Shown piece by piece: positions 49,501 to 61,500 of a stretch of DNA of 64,000 nt. The notes beneath the pieces were generated by a model that was given only the letters and a program-made list of their open reading frames with translations, was not told where the DNA came from and made no database searches. Origin of the DNA: Pholis gunnellus (taxonomy: Eukaryota; Chordata; Actinopteri; Perciformes; Pholidae). Each line of letters starts with the position of its first letter. Position 1 is the first letter of the stretch. The position numbers were made by a program, and so were the translations under genes. The DNA is taken from positions 18,393,427 to 18,457,426 of the forward strand of contig OU342809.1 in assembly GCA_910591455.2 (NCBI GenBank), written 5' to 3'.

Positions 49501-52500
49501 TTATTTTTTATTAATAAGATGTAAAAAGCAAGCTGGTACATTATCCTCCAGCTAGCATGCGTAAAATACACAATGAACAAATAGTTTCTTCAAGTTTAAA
49601 GTTCTGAGAGGAGACAAACATGCTGTTTGCTGTTGTGAATGGCTAAAATGTTTCTGCATTTTGGCACAAATGATTCTGTAGATTGTCCTGTTTGCTATTG
49701 TTCTTATTTTCTTGCATGCTGCTCACTGCATGACCTCTGACCAAAGGAATCAGCCCCATGCTGGTCCATATCATATCACTATGAGACAGACCGTATTCTA
49801 TATCTAACCTTTAGCCTATAAGGTTACCCTTGAATAATCCTAATTAAAGTAAAAGACAATAAAAAGCTGTCCTTACTTTGGTAGTTTTTCTTGATGTAAG
49901 TGATCCCTGATTACAGCTCCGGAATAGTGTACATAGTAGTGCATGGACAGTATGGGCACATTTAGGGAGACTTGGGCAAACAGAAATGTACACAGAAATG
50001 TGGAAGGAAAGGCAAGAAAAAGCACATCAGGGGAGTAAAATGAGAGGATGGTGGGATATAAAACAAGTTGGACACATAAAAAGAAAGGCTGAGAGGGAAA
50101 TTGACTGCTGAAGTCAGAGCATAACATTGGAAAAGACAAGGGACACAGAAGTGATGAGAAATATAGAAAAACACATAAAGAAGCTGCCCGATTCTCCGGG
50201 GACTTTAACAGCTTCCCCGTGAATCATAAATTAACACATACAATGTTTCCCTCCCTGCTACTCTATCAGTTTTGTTTCATGTTTCCACCAACCTCCCATG
50301 GAGATATCACATCCTGGTACAACTCAAGAGATCAATACGTCTACAAGATACAATATGTGTATGTAGATTTCACAGAACCAAAAAGAGGTGGAAAACAGAT
50401 AAAACAGTGGATGTTACAGAACAAAACCAAACATAATGTGAGGATTATACCAAGAAGATGAGAAGAAACAAAAATGAAAACACAAGACGAAATTCAATGT
50501 ATTGAAGATGAAAAAGAAGGAAAATGGCAGACAAAAACATACAGAACGCATAAAATAAAACATGAGAAGAGATGATGACACGAGTGTTGGGTTACCACAG
50601 GTAGAAGAGGACGTAGTCGACATAGCTACCTAGAAAGGCCATGACACATATGCTGATGGCGAACATGGAGCTGAGGCTGAGGCTGTTGCTGTCCTCATTG
50701 TGGAACATGGCGAGCGTCACCTCACAGTGGCGTCCCCGGTAGCCCTCGCTGCAGCGGCACGAGTAGCGGGACGGAGAGTGAGCCACACAGGTGCCGTGGC
50801 GACACGGCCGGCTGGCGCACAGCGTGTAGACACACACTTTGCCCAGGGAGTTCTCTTTGGTCATGTGGCCCGGAGGGCACCTGTGCAGAGCGGAGACAGC
50901 GGTGTAAAGCAAAGACAAGAGGCCCTTGGGAAGCTGTCAGATAAAAGGAACATTGAGTTCTACAAAGCTATGACACCTAAGCAGACAGTGTCAAATCAAA
51001 TCTCTTAGGAGTTACAGTCCTTAAACCAGATTCAAAGATATGCTCTTTGAAGGTTACAAAGTGTCGACTGTACTGTATAAAAACAAAAGAGGAAAGAAAC
51101 TGAGAAGCTGAGATTGGCTTTGCAGTAGTACTTCCACAGTATATTTGTACAAAACATCCCCCGGATATCATTCAACCCTGGCCCCTGCTTCTCACAGTGC
51201 TTTGTAACCTGAGGCTTTGCTGCCATCACAGAATATGGATAGGTTGTGGAAAGTCACACACTGTGTCAGAGTCTTGAAATCACAGCCAGGAGACTGAGTG
51301 GTCCTGCAGAGTTTAAAGGGGCAGCCGACACTGTGACAGTCGCCGCTGTTCGACACTATTCTCTCAGGTTGACACACTGTTAAACACACAGTAACAGGGG
51401 CTGAACTCAGCCAAGCTGCCATCTGGTGGACACTTTAAAACTTTGATCATACCGTTATACTTTCACATAATAGTACTCTATCACTTGTTTTGATTACTGC
51501 AAGCTTGATTTTTTTTATTTATGTGTTAGTGGATTTAGAAATTGGAGCTGTTAATAAATGTTTCACTATTTTTGATAGATAATTCATATGCCATTAATGA
51601 GAACAACGTTAGGGTTACCAGTTTTGCATTTATGTCAATTATCATTCATAAATATCCATGTCAGTAATACATTAATACATGTATAATAAGGCAACCCATT
51701 GAGTATACACTTGTATGTATTAATAAACTGCGCTTTCGTGATCGATGACCAAAGGACTTTTGATGGAAAGGTTTTTCTTATTGATGTCTTATAAGTTATC
51801 TAAAAAATAGAGCATTAGTAAATGATTGATTAAATATCACTAAAGTCATTAGTTAGAGCTTATAAACCCTTTTGAACAAAAAGAAAGAATTTCCTGTTGT
51901 TATATTTATCAGTATTTTTTTATTGTTTAGATTATTGCTCTTAATATAAGCAGCAATTTCAGCAAACTATGCTATTAAATGAAGTATAGTATTAATATTA
52001 GTAACATTTGTGTTATTATTTATAATGGTGACTTGGTTGTCTGTCTTTGTAACATAGTTGGTTAAATTATTGTTCCAGGCTTTCGACTTAGTTGTATTTT
52101 TGTGCCGATTCACCTGCAACCTGGTCACAGATGATTTGTCCTCTCTGCGTCTTTTTTTTTTAAAGCGTGTACATATAAAGGCCAATTCCTTGTTCATAGC
52201 TGAAACATGATAATAAACAGCATTTAACCTAATGTGACCAGTTGTTAAAACTGTTAATAAGTTACTTGACATTTAAAGTTCCTTTCCAGAAGGTTATATT
52301 GTTCTATCTACCTGCTGTAGGAAATCTAAATAGTGTGTGGGTCTTGATGTCCATTCTTTTTGCAAAAATTGCAAGTTGAGTGCTGGCGTTAGTCATTTTA
52401 TGATAAGCAAGGCTGTGGTATGCAGGCGTGGTCTCTGGATGTATGTGTGTAAAAGTGTGCAGATCGTGCCTGCATACTGTATGGTGTCATTAACACCCTG

Positions 52501-55500
52501 GGTTGTTTATTCCGTATGTATTTAGAGCACCTGCACTCATAGTGTCTCCAGAGGTCCACACAGACCAAGGGAGGGGAGCAGTGATGTTTCCTGCAGGCTT
52601 CTGAATAGCAGCCAACAGAGACGCCCTGCGAAGTGACCACCTGAAGCCCCTCTGTGGGCTGCTCCCGTCCCAGAGGAATGGAGCGGCCGTTAAATATCAC
52701 ATCTCGCAAACAACCTGGAGGAATGAGGCAAAAAGAAAAGCTGAGTTTACAACACCAAAAGACACTTGAAGACACCAGTCCTCGGGCAAAATCTTTTATG
52801 GACACGCATTTACACCATGGCAGAGCTGTAAACTCAAACACACACACACTCGCATTGACACACATAAACATACTCGCTGACACACGCGCGAGCATGCAAA
52901 CACACAAACAGCCTGAGGCCAAGCTGTCAGCATGAACTTCTTTTTTTGGCAGGATATTTTCTCTGCTGGGTAGTTTGCTCACTCTGTGGGAAGCATGAGG
53001 CTCTAACACATCATTTAAATACAGATCGGTTCCACGAACTCCCTTTCTCTGATCCGCTTGAAACAAAGGAATCAAACACCTTTGGATTAGTGGTAAAGAT
53101 AAACAGTGAATTACTTATAAGTCCATTCATTTGAACAGGTATACAAGTTAACTGTGAAGTCCACTCCTTTCAGTATGCGTTTGCCGATTAATCTGTTTAC
53201 AACTTAGCCTGTTGATTCATATAACACATCCATTGATTCTTCCACCCAATATGAATTCATTTGTTCACTCATTTAAATTGAAATATACACTCATTCAGTC
53301 TCATTAAACCAAAGCACGTAAGCAGCCACCTACCGAGGAAGCTCCGGTTGTGTCCCGAGGGAAAAGAGTTTCCGAGCATCACCACGGAGGGGTCAATAAT
53401 AATCTCCTGACTCCGCCCAGTTGAGGCCGTAACCTCTCGCCGTCCTCCACCTCCGTCCAGTCGCAGCGTGAACTCTCTGCCATACCGATCCAGCTCCACC
53501 TCGTGCCACTCTCCATCACTGAGGCGATGGTAGGGCAGTGTCAGGTTGTAGTTGCCATCTCCGAGGTTGTAGAAAACAGCCAGCAGACCCTGAATAACCT
53601 GAGACACACAGTGGAGCTTTGCTGATTTAGAAATCCAGTCATTCAAACAGACAAGAGAGCCAAAAGCTAATACAGATGTGTTTATGTGTTATGGATGGGC
53701 TCCAGATTTACTGCTGGACTGCATGTGGGAGACTTTTGCATCGCTAAAACCAAAACAAGCTGGTCTGTTTTGTCATCAATCAGGATTTCAAGGCTTGGAA
53801 TAGTTGTGTGAATAAAAAAGTAAAATGGGGTGACACAAATTCTAAACAGACAGACCTGGACTCCTGCCATATTGTGCAGTGTTGATGAGTAAAAACAGAT
53901 TTTGAGCATAACAACATGATAAGAAGTAGGCCAGCTCCCGTGGTGAAAGAAAAGGAAGCAAAGGTTGGGCCAGACAAAAAGTATGTTATCCAACTACCAA
54001 GAACAGACTCTCTGTGGTGAACCTGCCAGAAAAAATGGTATGAAAATTTCAGTTGTGAAAATTAATTTAGTAATTTTGCAGCTATGATGCTTTGCAGAGC
54101 TGCCGTACACATCGCTGCATGGCAGAAGCCTGAGGATCCCGAAGGGAAGGTATACAAGAAACAACAATTATCTTCAGCAGTTAAGGATGAGCGAACACAA
54201 TGGACCCAACCAATGAGGGGCTCCCATAACTGCAGCTTGTACATGTCCAAAGCTTAATTGGAAACAGTAGGGCAAGATAATTCACATTCAGCCCAGCCTG
54301 CATTAACTATTGCTCCCTCAGCATGGGCATTTCAAATGCGTCTCCCCCACTGGACCCCCCCCCCCCCCCCCCCCCCTCCCCCCCCCCCCCCCACACACAC
54401 ACACACGCACACACACACTTACAGTAAAAGCTGACTTTGCTCTCCCTACTGCCTCATCCTGCCCTCAAGTCCACAACAAAAATGAGCAAAGGACAAAGGA
54501 CTCAATCAATACTCAGAAAAAAGAATCTGATTATATAAACTTTCTGCAGCGCCCCCAGAGATCTACCCAATCACCATTAAACACAAAATGTTCAAATGTA
54601 TTTCTGAAGACTGAATTTCTGCAGAACTTTAAAATCACAAAAAAAATAAAAGGCTATGATTTTAGAGTTTTACTATTCTTAAGGGTCACTGGTCTTTGAC
54701 AAAGCAGTGCATGCCAGTCGCTCCGAAAAAACTCCTTCACACACTGCATTAGATGAGTGTTTTCTTCACAGAGACACCATACTCCTTGGAGGGCTGCATG
54801 TTGTTTATACCCAGCTAGCCTTCGGTAACCTTTGTGTGAAAGTGTGGTTATTTATTCAGTATGCACTCTATCCCATATCTACCCTTAAGAAAAAAAGGGG
54901 AGAGAGACAGCCCTTTAAATTAGGACTTGTTGTCGGCAAATACACCAGGCTTGAGCTCAAGTGTTTCTAAGAGCTTTGAGTCAATCGGGCTGAAAATGTT
55001 TCAGCATGCTGCCACAGACAGACATCAGATGCAGCTCACCAATTCAACTCCAGAGAGGGTTTCACAGCCAGCATACAGTAAAGGCTACAGCCTTTTCCTA
55101 TTTCTGTCACTGTGGGACTGCAACAAGGGAAGAAGACAACATTGTTTTCCCTCATGAAGTTCAAAGATCCTAAGAGGAATAAGAGATGAGGTCTTTGCTT
55201 TAAACAATGCTGTCTAACAAGTAACAAGCACAAGACAAGATGTTTTCAAAGACAGACCAGTGGTGTGGAATATACCAAAACGGAGACAGGTTCACTGAGA
55301 ACAGCTGACCTGTGAGTTAGCCAAAAGTGACAGTCCTCTCAGAGCCATTTTACTTCCAGGTGCTGTTTACACTCGGCCTGTCATTCAATGAGACGAAAGG
55401 TCTTGACGAAACACTGGCTTCTTATCCACTCAGGAATGGGTCAGGCAGGAGAAGCATGCTCTTACGGAGGTTTGGCAAAGTGAGGTAGACTTGTCTCCTG

Positions 55501-58500
55501 GAGAAACGCTCTGCGTGAGCACCGCCCCACACCAGTTGTGGCAACGCGAGCAGCATGCATGCAGACATGACTTTAAGCTCGCTACTTGAAGCACGCTGTG
55601 TCAAAAGCCTAAAGCTCAGAACAGGGGATCTGACCGTCACTTGAGAGCACGCTGCCCTTGAATTACAGTGCCCACAGTTGCTTTCATGCCATATTGAATT
55701 GTGTTTTGAAAAATTAAGCAGAGACAGAAATAACCTTGAACAAAGAAGGCCTAATTTCTTAAATAGCAGCCTCTCAATAGCAGCATTCTTCAGACTTACT
55801 GAAAGACCTTGTTGAGAACATACATATGTCAATCACCCGGCCCCCTCAGTATCCACGCATATGTCTCCAACCCTGATATTACTCACTCTCAGCCTGACAA
55901 GTATTTGCAGCAATCATTGTCTGGGCCCTAATTATCATCTTGAGGCCCACAGACAAGACAATCAGAGCTGTCAAGGTGGAGAGGAGTGACCAGTCGTGAC
56001 TCACCTCTAAACGTAGGTATTCATTCTGCTCCTGGGAAAGCAGGCTGAGGATGACACCAAAGGCGGCACGTGTCCGAACCCCGACCTGGACCCTCATCTG
56101 TCGCGCAGGCAACGACCACGAGAGCTGGAACTGAATGTGGCTCCGGCCGTCGAAGGAGAACTCTGGAGCCACTTGTCAATCAAAAACACACAAGGCTTGT
56201 TCAATTAATTCAGCTGTCAAATGAGAAATAATTGAGGATATCACAGCGAGGGAGTGCAGCTCTGCAAAAGTACTTCATGTCGGCAAAGTTATCTTCCCAC
56301 TGCAGCAAAGTGACGTTTTGGAGTGCAGAATTTCCCACATCCCATTTGGATTTGTACACTTTGTGAGGCTTAAAATCCCAAACTCCACTGAGATCTCACT
56401 GTTCCTTTCCTTAAAACCTCATGGTCAATTGAAAGCAAATTCATATGCTTACCTTGATCACACTGGGGCCCTGTAAACCCCGGTTCACACAGGCAGCTAA
56501 AGGAGCTAAAGGATCCCCACTCGCTGTGGCAGCGACCCCTCTTGCCGCAGGAGGACAATTGCTCCATGTTGTTGCAGTGGTCATCAATAAGAGAGCAGCC
56601 TGGCACAGTGTTGGAGGAGTCAGCTGGGGAACCAAGGTCATATAGCTGAATACAAGAAGAAAAAGAAAAATATGAAGAGGAGGAAAACTCAGGTGGCTGT
56701 TGCTGTCCTTCCAATAATAGTTGAGAGAATGGAAATGTGATTGCAGATTGAGAAATAAATGTGTATCTTGCCATTAAATGTAAGATACTATAAATTGATA
56801 TCTGATTGCTGACTTTTTAATAATACATTATATCTTGATTCATACAATTGATCATCGGCAGGGAAATTTAAGTGTCACAGTAGCAGAAATATGTACAAAA
56901 TAAGAGAAATAAAAAACATCTACTATATACAAATAGAACCATGGGAAATGAAAAAAGAAGCACTACACACCATGCATAGTATTATGAACACAAATAATCA
57001 ACATAATGTTACAAGATACTTAAGTTGTAATCAACAAAAAATGCGCTTCAGAAAAGGATTGGGTCGGTAAGGTATGTGTGTCTGCAGACAGCAGTGTTTG
57101 TAGCAGCATGACAATGAGGTTATTGCAGTTGTACGAGAACAAAACAGTGTGTGAAGCCTTTCAGTGCAAAGATAATAGGGCTGAAGGTTACAACAGTAGT
57201 CATTGACTCATAACAAAGTTCTTGTTAGTTGTATTGATATTGTATTTTCATTGTAAGCTGTTCTTTACTGCTTCACAACATTTCAGAGAGAAATAATGTT
57301 CTTCTTAGTCCACTACATTTGTTAAGTGCTTTAGTTGCTACGTATATTGCAGATTCATATTTTACGTTCAAAACCAGGATCAGCTTATAAAGTATGTATT
57401 GTTATAGATTTAACTATGCTTGCTATACAGCGGCTGAATTTAGCTTCACCAAAACCAACTACAGAACAATATTAAAATACTGCTCATACATTTACGCATT
57501 ACTTATAATAATCCAATAATGTAATACAATATAACATAATATTGAGAGATGTCATCCTGCCTAATAGAAATGTTGCTGTATCTTTACTCTTTGACCACAA
57601 GTCGCGCTGTAGAGAACTGTTTATATTAGAAGGTCCCTGTCTCGTGCGCGTGCATGAGGATGCACATGCATGAGAATGCACATGCATGAGAATGTGCATG
57701 CTTTCTTTTACATAAGTCCAGTGATTCAGGTGGTCCTTTTTTATTAGCAAATGTGTTGATGTATATACAGCACATCTACAATGTAAGGTATAGAAAAAAA
57801 ACACTGAGCCTCCAGCACCGATATATCTAAGAGAGAGATACACTAAAGCAATCTATTGCCATATGGCAAAGTGTGTATTTATTAAACCCTGCCTGCTCCA
57901 CATAGTACCTTGCTGTCCACAAGTAGGTTCCTTATACATCCAGTGTAATGTTTGTGCTGCAGCTGTGGGTATTCATAGGATATATTGCTGTTGACCCCTC
58001 CAAGCTGCAATACTTGACTTCCATTCAGATACCTGAGAAATAAAAGCAACTATCAATATGCAAACAGAGGAGAAGAAAAGGAAGGAGCACCATGTAAATT
58101 CTCAAGGTACAAATTCAAAACACACCTCTCAATATAAAGAAGCACAGAATGCAAGCAGAAGAAAAAGAACGCACGCGTAATATAAACTGTCATGGTTCAA
58201 ATTCATGGTTTCATTCTTTTCCTGCTGAGGTTGTCATCGCTGTCACTGCTCTCTGACAATAAATATGACATCTTATTGTTGTTCCTTTTCCCTTATTGTG
58301 AAAATAAAAGCACAACTGGTAAATTGTATTTGTCCGAAACGATGAAAACACAAACTGATTCAGCACAGCAACTCTTAAGATAAAACTGAATATTTTTCAA
58401 AGCTAATTGTGGCTTGTTAACAAGCACATTACCTGTTTAATGACATAACTATTTGTATTATCTAGTTGAAACTCAAATACAGTGATCAGAGTAAATGGCT

Positions 58501-61500
58501 CTTTTTTAAGTTATTTAATTAAATAGTGGCAACACCCTGATGGTAATTAATAATCTTCATAAATTCATAGCTTAATTATACAACAAAACAATGATCACAT
58601 GTGCCAGGCAGAGCCCACTATGGGGGAAAGCAAACTCAGCTGTGACTATGTACAGAAACACAGCCAGAAGGATTAATTAACATTTTAAGAATTCTATCTG
58701 CTGATTTCACCAACAGTTTCTTCCCTCCAGAGAGGACAGAATGTGAACGCAGTGAGCCTCAAACAGTCTGACTCCCTATCTGATTTGATTTCAATACATG
58801 ACTCCACGCAGGGTATAATATACCAGAGATAGAGCCGTTATTCTTTTCTCTATGTGAATGAGCGATGTTGAGAAGAACATGAGCTGTTTAAAGTTTTCAA
58901 AAATATTACTTTTCGGGAACATCAGGGAACGCTGAAGATGCTCCAACTGGCCTTTGCTAGATAACGTTTGAGCTGAGACAATAAATCGAAAAATGAAATA
59001 GTCAACAGAAAATTAATCTGCATCTATTTTGAAAAAATGCCAAACATTATCTGGCTTCAGCTCCTTATATTTGAGTATTTGTTGTTTTTTTCTGTTCTAT
59101 ACTAAACTGTATATCTTTGGGTTTTGACCTGTGTTCAGCCAAAACAAGGCATCTAAAAAACGCCCCCTTGGGCTCTAGGAACTTTTTGTCACTGTTTTAT
59201 TTACATTTCATAACTAAACTATTAATCAGTTAATTGGGAATAAAACATCATTTTGACTTTTACCACAGTGCAAACTGCTTCCTCTGTGACTGCTAATGCC
59301 TGGACTCGATATAGGATTGTTTATCCCTGTGGGGACATGTGATTGCAAAGACGCTTTTCCTTTGGGCCAAACATCCTTTTAGATTTAAAAACAGTGAAGA
59401 GAACAAGACCCTAGAAGATTAATAGACAACAACCACAGGAAAACCCCAGAAGGACCTCCGGAGAATTTCTAATCTTTGGTTACTTCAAACACAGGGGTTT
59501 TTCAAAACAAACATGTAGCCACGTTTATTTATTCATGTCTACATGTTCATGTATATGTTATGGAATATAATAAACACAATGTATTATGTATACTATCATT
59601 TAGTACTTAATGTCTCCCTTTAGGATTCCCAAGAACCGTCTGGTTATTATTTTGTGCAGTGTTCAGACTTGGTACATTTAATCATTGCTCTTACTTGTCC
59701 CGGTTGGGTGTGACCCCACGGATTTCACAGGATGAGCGGTCCTCTGTCACTGCCCATGAGTCCACGCCTTCTGTCTCCATGATAATTGCACTGGAACATC
59801 GATCGAGAGTGAAGCGCACTTCCTTTAAATTGAGGGAGAGTGGAGAGAGGTCATCGCTGCTGCATATATGGATGTGTGAGTATAATATAGCCAGGCGCGC
59901 TCTACAAGTTACAGCACATATTTTATTCTGACATCTTCTCCTTACACAGAGAGGAAGAGAGAACGACATGTAATGATGTACTTCTCTTACTTTACTGTTG
60001 CTCCTCACATCAAGGCGATGCCAGCGTCTGTCAGTTACCCCAACGTTATTTGTTAACTGGAGGACCAGGGTCCCAGAACCATGGTTAATTTTCAGACTAG
60101 GTGTCCCACCAATCAATTCTGAGGAAAAAGAAAGTTCAGAATTAACATTAGCTACTCAGAAGTAAATTAAGATTATCATTTTACCTGAATGAAATGTTTT
60201 CAACTCAAACTAGAATTACCGCCTTGCGGTTATATGCCAACCAGTCCAGTTGCAGTTTACATCCATGTCTGTCTGAAACGTCATCACTTTTCCAGTGACC
60301 TTGGCCTTTGACAACCAATTACAAATCAGTTCATCCTTGAGTCAATGTGGATGTTTGTGCCAGATGTAATTAATTTCCCGAAAGGCATTCCTGAGATATC
60401 GCATTCACGAGGATTGGATTGACGTGAGGTCTGAGTGACCTTGACGTTTGACCATCAAAATCCAATCAATTAATCTTTGACTCCAAATGGACGTTCGTGC
60501 CAAATTTTAAGAAATTAATTCCAGGTGTTCCCGAGATATCACGTTTACGATAATGGTACAGATAACCCAAAAACATAAATCCTCCGGCCACAGCTGTTGA
60601 TGGCGTGGAGGCATTAAAAGGCTCTTAGAGATTTGTAGAAAAAGAGCTTAACTTGCTCGCCTGACAAAATATACCAGCAAGGTCAAGGGAAAAAAAAAAT
60701 GTGATGAAATGTATTGGAAAGAAAGAAAGAAACGGCAAGATGCAAATTACTATTTCATACGGGCCCAAGGGATGTATAAAGGCTTCTCACCTCAGAACAA
60801 ACATACACTATAAACCCAAGAAGAGAATGACAATACATAATAACACAGCAGGGTTATAGCAGGGAATCTGAAATCCAGTAACTTGCCAGTAACTTCAACA
60901 ACATGCAGCAGTGTTTTAAAGCGCTCTGTAAAATGTATTACTTTTACTATTTAGTTTATTTACCACTACCGATAGTTTCTATAAGTAACATGAGTCATTA
61001 CAGTAATGCACGTCGGGTTGCAATAATATACTAGTCCTATGAAATTGAATTTATAAATAAATATACTGGAAGTATAAATCCCTATACCTAGCAATCACTA
61101 TACCCTTTCAGTTTGATAAATTCTTTACAACTGTCCTTCACCTGGAGCCTTCAGGTACGAGCCTTTGTGTCAGTGAGAATAAACCTTGCTGATGTGATCT
61201 TGACTGAGACACTGAATATCTACCAGGCACAGAGTCTGTTCAAGAGCTGAACCACTGTTGTGACACGGGAGCACTATTTCTTGTGGCTCATGACAAAGTA
61301 TTACATACACATTAAGCAGTTAAAGTGGGTTGACTGTGTAGCAGCACATTAAGTACTTACTGTATAACTCGGTAGAGTGAGTTTTTATATCCCTCAGCAG
61401 AAACAATTTGCCTCATATATCTGATTAGCTACCATCCAGCAATTAAACACACAAAATTAAGTTTCAAGTTTTAGTGCAAAAATGGCCCACAGGTCCATTG

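Larger units (their letters stand above)
44345..50629 (-). other. Cadherin intron splitting the transmembrane helix, 6,285 bp
   Basis: The longest intron seen here, phase 1, between AFL and LML of the membrane helix. Apart from the LINE relic and two repeats listed, it holds a GC-rich block (45,545-45,735) and long AT-rich stretches. Confidence 0.85.

Noticed and set aside
51192..51422. Cysteine-rich minus-strand frame (CQPERIVSNSGDCHSVGC, then CDFKTLTQC) between two cadherin exons
   Set aside because: The flanking exons already join perfectly (AG plus G gives Arg536 inside EGF3). No acceptor with the needed phase keeps this frame open, and its cysteine spacing fits neither EGF nor laminin G.
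55422..55832. 136-codon minus-strand frame within the cadherin intron
   Set aside because: No laminin G or EGF motif and the surrounding exons join without it; amino-acid composition is random-like.
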